64,000 nucleotides of DNA. Source: Pseudoalteromonas luteoviolacea (GTDB lineage: Bacteria; Pseudomonadota; Gammaproteobacteria; Enterobacterales; Alteromonadaceae). Below the pieces are notes generated by a model that was given only the letters and a program-made list of their open reading frames with translations, did not search any database and was not told where the DNA came from. The DNA is taken from assembly GCF_001696455.1 (NCBI RefSeq), contig NZ_MAUJ01000002.1, positions 248,001 to 312,000 on the forward strand. The letters run 5' to 3'. Made by a program: the position numbers and the translations under genes. This document shows, piece after piece, positions 56,163 to 64,000 of this stretch; position 1 is the stretch's first letter; each line of letters begins with the position of its first letter.

Positions 56163-57236
56163 ATGCTATACGCGAAAATTACAGGTTGGGGTAAAGCCAT
56201 ACCGCCAGCCTCTATAAGCAACGATGAAATTAGTGTTGTTGTTGATACCAATGACGAATGGATCGCAGCCCGAACTGGCATACGCGCTCGAAGAGTCAGC
56301 CACGTCAGCACTGCGGAATTAGCAACCATTGCAAGCAAACACGCAATTGCCTGTGCGGGTTTAGAAGGCCATGATATAGACCTCGTTTTATTGGCAACGT
56401 GTACTCCTTCTACAATTGTGGCTAACACAGCATCTCTTGTACAAAAAAATATCGGCGCAACCGGCGCAGCTGCCTGCGATGTCAATGCAGCATGTTCGGG
56501 GTTTTTGTACGCACTACAAAATGCGACGGCTCAGATACAAGCAGGTATGATTAAACGTGCTGTGGTTGTTGCCGCTGAACGCATGACTTGGTATGTGAAC
56601 TGGGCCAAACGTGACAGTGCCGTACTTTTTGGCGACGGAGCCGGCGCAGTTGTGTTAGAAGCAAGCTCAGAACCAAGTGGCCTGATGGCAACTAAAACGG
56701 GTTGTGATACAGAAGATAGAGACATTTTACACATCTCGAATTATGGCTCAGACCAAGATAAATATCAGCCTGTTGGACCGTCAGATATACAGTTTGAAGG
56801 AAGGGAGATTTTCAAGCGCGCAGTGACAGGAATGAGTATCGCTTGTGACGACGTAATGCAAAAAGCGAGCTTAAGCTTGGATGACATTGATGTCTTGATC
56901 CCACACCAAGCCAATTTAAGGATCATACAAGCAATTCAGAAAAAGTTGGCAATTAGTGACGATAAAGTCATGGTTAATATTGATCAATATGGGAACACGT
57001 CCGCAGCGACTGTCGCCATTGCACTTTGCGAGGCTGTAGAGCAAGGCTTAATTAAACCTCATGCAAACATTATGTCTGCTGCTTTTGGAGCGGGACTGAC
57101 ATGGGCTGCAAGTTATATTCGTTGGGGTGAGCGCACAGCGCCCATTAAAACATGCGACTACAGCTTTCCACCTTGTCAGAAGTCTGGTTTAGAACTGATC
57201 AACGATGCGGTACAAGCCTGCAAATCTGCTGATTAA
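56163..57236 (+). CDS. Beta-ketoacyl-ACP synthase III (FabH family)
   Basis: 357 residues. The Cys-His-Asn triad is complete: [16 protein letters not shown] (Cys about 113), [14 protein letters not shown] (His about 257) and [14 protein letters not shown] (Asn about 287); NTNDEW-like [13 protein letters not shown] sits at the N-terminus. It should condense acyl-CoA with malonyl-ACP to start a fatty acid or similar chain. It is not in a fab gene cluster, and it has about 27 residues after the usual end (IRWGER), including two cysteines (TCDYSFPPC). It is therefore probably a secondary paralogue rather than the sole fabH. Confidence 0.92.
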   Translation: MLYAKITGWGKAIPPASISNDEISVVVDTNDEWIAARTGIRARRVSHVSTAELATIASKHAIACAGLEGHDIDLVLLATCTPSTIVANTASLVQKNIGATGAAACDVNAACSGFLYALQNATAQIQAGMIKRAVVVAAERMTWYVNWAKRDSAVLFGDGAGAVVLEASSEPSGLMATKTGCDTEDRDILHISNYGSDQDKYQPVGPSDIQFEGREIFKRAVTGMSIACDDVMQKASLSLDDIDVLIPHQANLRIIQAIQKKLAISDDKVMVNIDQYGNTSAATVAIALCEAVEQGLIKPHANIMSAAFGAGLTWAASYIRWGERTAPIKTCDYSFPPCQKSGLELINDAVQACKSAD

Positions 57237-57576
57237 TCCTTCTTTTTGCGAGCAGTTAGAGAAGCATGGCTGCTCGCTATCACACCTAATAGGTGCTAAA
57301 ATCTGAGGCGTTTGATACAAATTAACAACGCTGGCTCTGTATCAAAATGCTTTATGTCTTTACTTCACTCACCAAGTGTATTTTACTCAGGCAAAATCGT
57401 CATAGAGGGATAACTTACTCTGTAGTGATCCGCGTCATGTATATTCAATATGATATGACAAGCTACTAAATGATAAGTGGTAAAGACCAGCAATGGAGTT
57501 TGGCGATACTCACCTGACTACGTAGGTGTGTATTCAATTTTATGACAACAAATTAGAATCGTATTAGGGGAATAAG
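57237..57576. other. Intergenic region, one hairpin, no gene found
   Basis: GCGAGCAG and CTGCTCGC (57248-57277) form an 8-bp stem soon after the KAS III stop, a likely but T-poor terminator. The remaining 300 bases contain no frame above about 30 codons that looks coding; they should hold the pepD promoter, with AGGGGAAT as the ribosome-binding site at 57566. Confidence 0.45.
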
Positions 57577-59049
57577 GTGTTTAAACCACACTCAGAGATA
57601 AGCAATCTAGAGCCACAAATTGTATGGCAGTTTTTCGACCAAATATGTTCAATCCCTCACCCTTCAAAGCATGAAGAAGCGCTTGCTCAATTTATTGTTG
57701 ACTGGGCGAGCTCTCAACATCTAGCCGTACGTAGAGACAAAACGGGCAATGTATTTATTAAAAAGCCAGCGACTAGTGGCATGGAAGACAGAAAGCCAGT
57801 AGTGCTTCAAGCCCATATCGACATGGTTCCACAAAAAAATGATGACACGGACCATGACTTTGTTACAGACCCTATCAGACCTTATGTAGATGGTGATTGG
57901 GTTACAGCAGATGGTACGACGCTAGGTGCGGACAACGGAATTGGTATGGCTTCTTGTTTAGCTGTGCTTGCCTCTGATGATATTGCGCACGGACCATTAG
58001 AAGTGATCCTGACCATTGACGAAGAAGCTGGCATGACTGGCGCATTTGGCTTGGAAGCGGGCTGGCTTGAAGGTGAAATTCTCCTAAACACAGACTCTGA
58101 ACAAGAAGGCGAGATTTACATGGGCTGTGCTGGTGGTATTGATGCGAGCCTTAAGCTCAATATCGATAGACAACCGAAGCAAGACGACCAAGTGTTTATT
58201 CAAATTGCACTGAAAGGCTTAAAAGGCGGACATTCTGGTGTTGATATTCACACAGGAAGAGCAAATGCGAACAAGCTACTTGCCCGCACCTTAAAGCATC
58301 ACTTTCAAGATATCGAGTTTCAAATTGTTGAATTTAAAGGCGGTTCACTGAGAAACGCAATTCCTCGTGAAGCATACGCCACAATTGCTGTTAAAGATTG
58401 TGATGTAAATAAAATCAATGAGCACATTAAGCGTGTAGAGCAATTAATGCAACAAGAGCTTCAAGCTATCGAAACTGGCCTGAGTTTTAATACGCAACAA
58501 GTTGAACACACATGTTCACCGCTTTCAACTGACAGTACAGCTAAACTATTAGCCATTTTAAACGCATGTCCAAATGGCGTGGTCAGAATGAGTGATGACA
58601 TAAAAGGCGTTGTAGAGACCTCCCTTAATTTAGGTGTGATCACTTCAGCGGAAGATTCGATCGAAATCTTGTGCTTGATCAGATCTCTGATCGACTCTGG
58701 CAGAAAAGATGTTGAAGGAACGCTTTCTTCACTAGCAGAATTGGCTGGCGCAGAGATAGAATTTTCTGGTGCATATCCGGGCTGGAAGCCAGAACCAGAC
58801 TCCGAACTCGTACATATTTTCCGAGATATGTATGAAGGTATATACGGTAACAAACCAGACATTATGGTGATCCATGCAGGTTTGGAGTGCGGGCTATTTA
58901 AAGAACCATATCCAGACATGGACATGATATCTTTTGGGCCGACGATTAAATTCCCTCACTCACCAGATGAGAAAGTGCATATAGGCTCAGTCGGATTATA
59001 CTGGCAACAAATGCAAGCTTTATTAACCAACATCCCAGTGAAAAGTTAG
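57577..59049 (+). CDS. pepD: Aminoacyl-histidine dipeptidase (peptidase D)
   Basis: 490 residues, M20 family, starting at GTG 57577 with AGGGG ten bases before. Motifs: QAHIDMVPQKND with zinc His and Asp (about 81), TLGADNGIGMASCLAVLAS (about 115), TIDEEAGMTGAFGLE with catalytic Glu (about 148), LNTDSEQEGEIYMGCAGG (about 170), KGLKGGHSGVDIH (about 213) and IHAGLECGLF (about 431). It cleaves Xaa-His dipeptides such as carnosine in the cytoplasm. A strong terminator follows. It is convergent with the M17 aminopeptidase gene. Confidence 0.96.
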   Translation: MFKPHSEISNLEPQIVWQFFDQICSIPHPSKHEEALAQFIVDWASSQHLAVRRDKTGNVFIKKPATSGMEDRKPVVLQAHIDMVPQKNDDTDHDFVTDPIRPYVDGDWVTADGTTLGADNGIGMASCLAVLASDDIAHGPLEVILTIDEEAGMTGAFGLEAGWLEGEILLNTDSEQEGEIYMGCAGGIDASLKLNIDRQPKQDDQVFIQIALKGLKGGHSGVDIHTGRANANKLLARTLKHHFQDIEFQIVEFKGGSLRNAIPREAYATIAVKDCDVNKINEHIKRVEQLMQQELQAIETGLSFNTQQVEHTCSPLSTDSTAKLLAILNACPNGVVRMSDDIKGVVETSLNLGVITSAEDSIEILCLIRSLIDSGRKDVEGTLSSLAELAGAEIEFSGAYPGWKPEPDSELVHIFRDMYEGIYGNKPDIMVIHAGLECGLFKEPYPDMDMISFGPTIKFPHSPDEKVHIGSVGLYWQQMQALLTNIPVKS

Positions 59050-59060
59050 TCAATAAAAGC

Positions 59061-59092
59061 AAAAAAACGGCTCCCTATGGAGCCGCTTTTTT
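59061..59092. terminator. Bidirectional terminator between pepD and the M17 aminopeptidase gene
   Basis: AAAAAAACGGCTCC, loop CTAT, GGAGCCGCTTTTTT: a 7-bp GC stem flanked by A and T runs, able to end both convergent transcripts. Confidence 0.9.
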
Positions 59093-59103
59093 ACAAGGTA
59101 ACG

Positions 59104-60471
59104 TTAATTGGCAAACCGCTTTTGTAAATAGGCGAGTGTTGCTCTGAGACCAAGCCCTTCACCACCAACTGGTCTACCTGGTAAATGACGCACATTCCAC
59201 GCCATTACATCAAAGTGAAGCCAAGGCGTAGTTTGAGGGTCTACAAACTCTTTAAGGTAAAGCGCCGCAGTAATTGAGCCGCCAAATGGCGTTGAGCCAC
59301 AATTCGAAATATCTGCAATATCGCTCTTAAATAAACCTTTATACTGGTCAAACAGTGGTAATTGCCATACCGGATCTTGATGGGCTAAGCCCTGCTCAAT
59401 GATGTCGTTTGCAATTGCCTGATCTGTACTATAAAACCCTGGTAACTCGGTTCCCAATGCAATACGACATGCTCCCGTCAACGTAGCAAAATCGATCAAA
59501 AGCTCAGGTGATTCGCTTTGCGCTTCTGCCAACGCATCGCATAGCACCAAACGCCCCTCGGCATCAGTATTGTCTATTTCAACAGTGATGCCCTTACGGG
59601 TTTTAATTACATCGCCAGGTCGAAAAGCATTTTTAGAAACCGCATTTTCAACTGCTGGAACAAGTACACGCAATCGAACGGGTAAATTGGCAGCCATAAT
59701 CATATGAGCTAAACCGAGCACGTGTGCTGCACCACCCATGTCTTTTTTCATGTTACGCATGCCCGAAGCAGGTTTTAAATCCAACCCCCCCGAGTCGAAA
59801 CATACACCTTTACCGACCAACGTAAGTTTCGGCGCGTCAGCATCACCCCATGTCAAGTCCAATAATCTTGGCTTGTTATCGCTGGCTCTACCGACCATAT
59901 GAATAGTTGGGTAATTATGCTCGAGTAATTCATCACCTATCAGTTGGTTAAACTCACCACCAAACTGCTCTGCCAACTCAATGAATGTTTCAGCAAGGTG
60001 CTGAGGCATCATGTCAGCCGCAGGCGTGTTAACAAGATCACGAACCAAATAAATGCCAGTGACAACCTGCTTCACTCGATTAAACTGAGATTCTTCAGCT
60101 AACGCCAGTTTAGCTTGTATAGGCGCTGATTTTTTATAAGCATTATATTGATAAGCACCTAATGCATAACTGGTTGCCGCTCTTTCAATAAGCTCTTGAG
60201 TGCCTGTAAATTGATACGTTCCTTTTGGCAATTGCTTGGCAAGATCTCCTGCAATCCATTGATCTTCTAAGGACTCCACAATACAAACAACACATTCAAG
60301 CTCACCACTATTCAAATTAGGAACCAGTAAAACATTTTGTCCTTCTTGTCGAGAAGCCAACACGAAACTCTGTGCAGCTTGCGCATGCTCAGAAAGCCAA
60401 CTATCTAGTTGAGACTCTGTGGTGAAATGAATCGGAGTACCTTTATTGGAGTGAATGAGTAAAGTGCTCAT
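59104..60471 (-). CDS. M17 leucyl-aminopeptidase family protein
   Basis: 455 residues, close to PepB-like members of the M17 family. The metal-binding catalytic motifs are LVGKGVCFDSGGLDLKPASG (about 218-237), MKKDMGGAAHVLGL (about 242-255) and the family signature NTDAEGRLVLCDAL (about 305-318). It is a cytoplasmic aminopeptidase that frees N-terminal residues from peptides, a fitting partner of pepD in peptide recycling. ATG at 60471. Confidence 0.94.
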   Translation of the reverse strand: MSTLLIHSNKGTPIHFTTESQLDSWLSEHAQAAQSFVLASRQEGQNVLLVPNLNSGELECVVCIVESLEDQWIAGDLAKQLPKGTYQFTGTQELIERAATSYALGAYQYNAYKKSAPIQAKLALAEESQFNRVKQVVTGIYLVRDLVNTPAADMMPQHLAETFIELAEQFGGEFNQLIGDELLEHNYPTIHMVGRASDNKPRLLDLTWGDADAPKLTLVGKGVCFDSGGLDLKPASGMRNMKKDMGGAAHVLGLAHMIMAANLPVRLRVLVPAVENAVSKNAFRPGDVIKTRKGITVEIDNTDAEGRLVLCDALAEAQSESPELLIDFATLTGACRIALGTELPGFYSTDQAIANDIIEQGLAHQDPVWQLPLFDQYKGLFKSDIADISNCGSTPFGGSITAALYLKEFVDPQTTPWLHFDVMAWNVRHLPGRPVGGEGLGLRATLAYLQKRFAN

Positions 60472-60660
60472 ACGTGCCTCTTATTGTAAGTTGTATTATT
60501 TTAAGGATACCAATTCGCGACTCACAATTCACTGGTATAAGGGTAAGTTTTTTCTATATTTATATAATGAAGATAAAAAGCTTTTGGGGAGCTATCCCAC
60601 AGATACTAGATCCCAAAAACACTTTATAGGTAGGAAACCAACAAAATTAAAGTATGCGAA

Positions 60661-61026
60661 CTATTTGGTTTTGGAATCTTTCTGAATCGAGAATGAGCTT
60701 GGCAATACATCAACGCCTAACTTGCTGCCTAATTTGATGATAATCGGTATAGTAATGGGTGCAAACGGTAAAATGGCAAACACCCCTAAACCAAGCCCTT
60801 TTAATACATCTACAAATTGTTTATTTGCAACTTTCAATTCGTCTTTCGATGCCTGACCTTGGGTGTAACGTTTATAAATATCGAGCATCTCTTCAGTTTC
60901 TTGTTTTTCTTGTTCAAGCGCACCTTTCAACGCAATCAAAGAGCGTTTTAATTTCAGTTTTTGCCTGTTCTTACTTATTCGAACAACTCTTATAGGCGCC
61001 TTGTGCGCAACTTTTATTAACCTCAT
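60661..61026 (-). CDS. Small LETM1-like protein
   Basis: 121 residues. A basic, coiled-coil-prone N-terminal half (KNRQKLKLKRSLIALKGALE ... EEMLDIYKRYTQGQ) precedes a hydrophobic helix FVDVLKGLGLGVFAILPFAP and ITIPIIIKLGSKLGVDVLPSSF. That last part looks like the LETM1 motif of bacterial relatives, with prolines and a terminal PSSF. LETM1 is a mitochondrial cation-handling membrane protein; the bacterial role is unknown. It is a single-pass membrane protein by eye, in its own transcription unit. Confidence 0.6.
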   Translation of the reverse strand: MRLIKVAHKAPIRVVRISKNRQKLKLKRSLIALKGALEQEKQETEEMLDIYKRYTQGQASKDELKVANKQFVDVLKGLGLGVFAILPFAPITIPIIIKLGSKLGVDVLPSSFSIQKDSKTK

Positions 61027-61581
61027 TGATACTCAACGTGGGGGGCTTTTACTTGATTCTAGCAAAGTTTACCTCAAAAATCGTGTAGATATTTGGTCCA
61101 AATAGTTTCTATATACCTCAGCCGCGTGATTGTTAGGTAATCATTAATCACTTCCATTCAGAGAGTGAATATTCACGATTACCAAATGAAATAAGCACAA
61201 TATTTAACCACTCAACATTTTTTCATAACTAGTTAAATATAATAGAAAAACTATTATTTTTGGAAGAATATTCAGTCTATTACTGTCTTAATTTAGTTAA
61301 AAATCTCAAATTACACACGTTATTGCAACATGTTCAGTTCCTAAATAGTTAACATATTAATTATTATATTTTTGGCTTCATCACTTATAAAAAATTCTCT
61401 ATTAAAGATAAAAAGCAATTAAATCAATCAAAAAGTTGAAGTTGAAAAATTCAATGCTACTTTTATTAATGTGTTAACTAATTGATTGACAGTATAGGCA
61501 AAAACCGTTTGTAATGTTATCTTAATGTTAATAATGTTAAGCTGAAAATCAGCAATAAAAAGTTAAAACTGGGGAAACAGG
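61027..61581. other. Long AT-rich upstream region of a TonB receptor gene
   Basis: 555 bases without a convincing coding frame. The last 100 bases hold a good promoter (see 61486-61515). The rest is AT-rich with short imperfect repeats; no Fur box or other known operator was recognised. Such length suggests extra regulation, but nothing specific can be named. Confidence 0.45.
61486..61515 (+). promoter_or_regulatory. Sigma-70 promoter of the final TonB receptor gene
   Basis: TTGACA (61486-61491), 18 bases, TGTAAT (61510-61515), five of six at -10. It predicts a leader of about 60 bases, which contains a small hairpin (GCTGA-AAA-TCAGC) before the ATG at 61582. Confidence 0.65.
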
Positions 61582-64000
61582 ATGAAACTACAGAGATGCA
61601 AACTTAGAAGTGCGATTAAATTTGCCATTTCAACTACAGCCGCTATTACCACATTAGCGTCGTTTAATACTTTGGCAGATGCCAGAGAAGATGGAGCAAA
61701 CAAAGACATAGAAAAGATAGCCGTAGTCGGCTCAAGGGCTGCACCCAGATCTGTGGGTGAATCACCAGTACCAATCGATATCATTGGTGGTGATGAATTA
61801 AGCAAAGCAGGTGGCGACGATATGCTTGAGTTGCTTAAAGGCTCAGTCCCCTCTCTTAATGTACATGCAAACCCAATAAGTGATGCAGCAAGTCTTGTAC
61901 GACCTGCTAATTTACGTGGCTTGCCAGCTGATTCAACATTAATTTTATTAAATGGTAAGCGCAGACACCGCTCGTCTGTAATCGCGTTTTTAGGTGGCGG
62001 TATCAACGACGGTGCACAAGGTCCAGACATCTCTGTCATTCCAAGCATCGCATTAAAACAAGTTGAAGTACTGCGTGATGGCGCCGCTGCACAATATGGT
62101 TCGGATGCCATCGCGGGGGTATTAAACTTTGTGTTAAAAGATGCTTCTGAAGGCGGTAGCTTCTCGGTTAAGCAAGGTGAATACTACGAGGGTGACGGTG
62201 ATACGACCACTATCGAAGGTAATATTGGTTTGCCTTTTACCGACCAAGGCTTTGCCAATTTAAGCTTCCAGTATAAAGAAGCTGATGCAACAAGCCGCAG
62301 TGTACAAAGACCTGATGCGCAGAAATTTATCGATGCAAATGTAGAAGGTGTTAGAGATCCAGCGCAAATCTGGGGTGCTCCCGAAATAAAAGATGATATA
62401 ACAATTTTCGGTAACGTTGGGTTAGAGCTGAGCAACAGTTCTGAATTTTATATGTTTGGTAACTATTCTGAGCGTGACGTGAAAGGCGGGTTTTATTATC
62501 GTAACCCGCAAACTCGCCCACAAGTATACTCAAATGACGGTGGTGCGACGTTACTCGTAGGTGACTTAGATGGGTTGAACAATGGTATTGAATGCCCTAC
62601 CGTCAGTTTGCGCGACAGCGACAATAACCAAATCTACAACGTAGCTACCATTGCTGCATATCAACAAATTGCTGCAGACACTGAGTTAGGCAGAAACTGT
62701 TTCGCATTTAACGAAATCTTACCTGGTGGTTTTACACCAAACTTTGGCGGTAACATAACCGATACTTCATTAACCATTGGTACCAAAGGCGAGTTTACTG
62801 AAGGTTTTATGGAAGGCGGATTTTATGACTTGAGCGGCTCTGTTGGCCGAAATGAATCTCGCTACTTTATTACCAATACTGTCAATGCGTCGCTCGGTCC
62901 TGAAACGCCTATGGAGTTTAGCCCTGGTAAATACATTCAGTTAGAGAAGAATTTCAACTTGGATGTGTCTAAGGGCTTTGACTTTGACCTTGCATATGAA
63001 GTAAACGTGGCTGCGGGCCTCGAATGGCACGAAGAAACATTTGAAGTAATTGCTGGTGATGAAGCATCCTTCATCGCTGGTCCATTAACACAACAAGGTT
63101 TTGGTATCGGCTCCAATGGTTTCCCAGGATTCCAACCTTCAGCGGCAGGCGAATTCTCACGCAGAAACTATGCGGCTTATATTGATATTGAAACGCCTTT
63201 CACAGACGACTTTTTAATGGGTTGGGCACTTAGATTCGAAGACTATGATTCATTTGGGTCTACCACCAACTTTAAAGTAATGGGCCAATACCAACTAACT
63301 GATGACCTTTCAATGCGCGGTTCAATCAGTACCGGCTTCCGTGCACCGACCGTTGGTCAAGCGAACGTAAGTAACGTCCAAACCAACTTAAGCAGTGGTG
63401 TATTGGTTGACTCCGCACTATTACCACCTACAAACCCGGTGTCTGAGATTTTAGGTGGTACAGAGTTACAACCGGAAGAGTCAGAGAGTTATACACTTGG
63501 TTTTGTATATCAAACGGGTGATTTGTTCTTGACTATTGATTACTACAATATTCAAGTTGAAGATCGCTTAAGTCAGTCAGACAAAATTGACTTAACACCG
63601 GCTCAAAAAGAAGCTTTGAAAGCTGATGGTGTGCCAAACGTAGACAGCATTGCACAGGTATCATTCTTTACCAATGACTTTGATACTACGACGCAAGGTG
63701 TTGATGTAGTTGCAAACTACTCTATGGACCTGCTCGGCGGCTTTGCAACGTTCAGCATGGCTTATAACTGGAATGAAACCACGGTTGATAAGTTTTCTGC
63801 TATTACAGGTGCTTTCAAAGTAAAACGCCTTGAGGAAGACTTACCACAACACCGTGCGACCTATACTTGGACGCAACAGTGGGAGGATTTCTCTGGTTTC
63901 ATCCGATACAACTACTTCGGCGAATACCAAGGTGTACATGTTGACTATGACGCCACTGCTATCATGGCTGACCCAACATTTACCTTCGATGCTGAGTTAA
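61582..64000 (+). CDS. TonB-dependent outer-membrane receptor, 3' end beyond the window
   Basis: The frame from ATG 61582 is open through the last base (806 codons visible). The first 34 residues are a long signal peptide (KFAISTTAAITTLASFNTLADA). The TonB box region IEKIAVVGSRAAPRSVGESP is followed by a plug with LSKAGGDDMLELLKGSVPSL, LRGLPADSTLILLNGKRRHR and VEVLRDGAAAQYGSDAIAGV (about 60-190), then barrel strands. A paired cysteine loop (GIECPTVS ... GRNCFAFN) sits in the extracellular part. This subgroup is common in Alteromonadales and its substrates are mostly unknown. Confidence 0.93.
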   Translation, partial: MKLQRCKLRSAIKFAISTTAAITTLASFNTLADAREDGANKDIEKIAVVGSRAAPRSVGESPVPIDIIGGDELSKAGGDDMLELLKGSVPSLNVHANPISDAASLVRPANLRGLPADSTLILLNGKRRHRSSVIAFLGGGINDGAQGPDISVIPSIALKQVEVLRDGAAAQYGSDAIAGVLNFVLKDASEGGSFSVKQGEYYEGDGDTTTIEGNIGLPFTDQGFANLSFQYKEADATSRSVQRPDAQKFIDANVEGVRDPAQIWGAPEIKDDITIFGNVGLELSNSSEFYMFGNYSERDVKGGFYYRNPQTRPQVYSNDGGATLLVGDLDGLNNGIECPTVSLRDSDNNQIYNVATIAAYQQIAADTELGRNCFAFNEILPGGFTPNFGGNITDTSLTIGTKGEFTEGFMEGGFYDLSGSVGRNESRYFITNTVNASLGPETPMEFSPGKYIQLEKNFNLDVSKGFDFDLAYEVNVAAGLEWHEETFEVIAGDEASFIAGPLTQQGFGIGSNGFPGFQPSAAGEFSRRNYAAYIDIETPFTDDFLMGWALRFEDYDSFGSTTNFKVMGQYQLTDDLSMRGSISTGFRAPTVGQANVSNVQTNLSSGVLVDSALLPPTNPVSEILGGTELQPEESESYTLGFVYQTGDLFLTIDYYNIQVEDRLSQSDKIDLTPAQKEALKADGVPNVDSIAQVSFFTNDFDTTTQGVDVVANYSMDLLGGFATFSMAYNWNETTVDKFSAITGAFKVKRLEEDLPQHRATYTWTQQWEDFSGFIRYNYFGEYQGVHVDYDATAIMADPTFTFDAEL

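Noticed and set aside
58461..58925. 154-codon minus-strand frame within pepD
   Set aside because: Antisense shadow of a well-conserved peptidase.
60455..60685. 76-codon plus-strand frame between the M17 and LETM1-like genes
   Set aside because: Overlaps both neighbours at its ends and fills the region that must hold the M17 promoter; no recognisable domain and no good start. Could be revisited if conserved.
61563..62111. 182-codon minus-strand frame over the start of the final TonB receptor
   Set aside because: Antisense to an intact signal peptide, TonB box and plug domain; no independent start signals.

Overview
The window looks like chromosomal DNA of a marine gammaproteobacterium of the order Alteromonadales, most probably Pseudoalteromonas. 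The reasons are moderate-to-low GC, large TonB-dependent receptors (one Oar-like), secreted S8, M4 and M28 proteases with PPC, PKD and chitin-binding modules, and many small families typical of this group (TIGR02647, VF530, DUF1496, DUF6279). No tRNA, rRNA, CRISPR array, insertion sequence or prophage was seen, so this is ordinary chromosome with a few unusual spots. The taxonomic call is inference from gene content.

Layout. Bases 1-5.7 kb: 3' end of a secreted subtilisin, an EamA transporter/kinase pair, a FadE-type acyl-CoA dehydrogenase and ybaK. 6-9.5 kb: dnaK-dnaJ behind a sigma-32-like promoter. 9.6-14.4 kb: a thioesterase, then the overlapping pqiABC operon and a convergent acetyltransferase. 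15-26.3 kb: an M16 protease, a 5'-nucleotidase lipoprotein, a membrane-anchored PhnD-like protein paired with a membrane protein of unknown function, an S1/P1 nuclease and an Oar-like TonB receptor; together these suggest use of external nucleic acids. 26.7-29.3 kb: homogentisate catabolism (MarR regulator, hmgA, maiA), with hmgA frameshifted. 29.3-35.7 kb: small conserved proteins, a solute-binding protein, an arginase-family enzyme, and pyrimidine salvage (udp, cdd). 35.8-45.6 kb: ppc, an SDR/flavin-reductase pair, a VOC protein, an iron-linked locus, a Sel1 protein, an aldehyde dehydrogenase and an SLC13 transporter. 45.8-52.5 kb: M28 and M4 secreted proteases, a small lipoprotein and a TonB receptor. 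52.6-56.1 kb: small membrane and zinc-ribbon proteins, then a RegB/RegA two-component pair whose kinase gene is frameshifted. 56.1-64 kb: a KAS III enzyme, two cytosolic peptidases (PepD, M17), a LETM1-like protein and the first 806 codons of another TonB receptor.

The most notable observation is an apparently unannotated small RNA at about 41527-41693. A consensus sigma-70 promoter has its -10 box inside a near-consensus Fur box, the transcript carries the ten-base ACATTGCTCA core of RyhB, and a strong intrinsic terminator follows. This is the architecture of a Fur-repressed RyhB-type iron-sparing RNA. Next in interest are two frameshifts with predictable phenotypes (hmgA: homogentisate accumulation and brown pyomelanin; regB: loss of a redox sensor kinase), the PhnD-like/membrane-protein pair as a possible signalling module, and a perfect 18-bp palindrome upstream of the acyl-CoA dehydrogenase gene. 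All functional calls come from reading motifs by eye; no database search was run.
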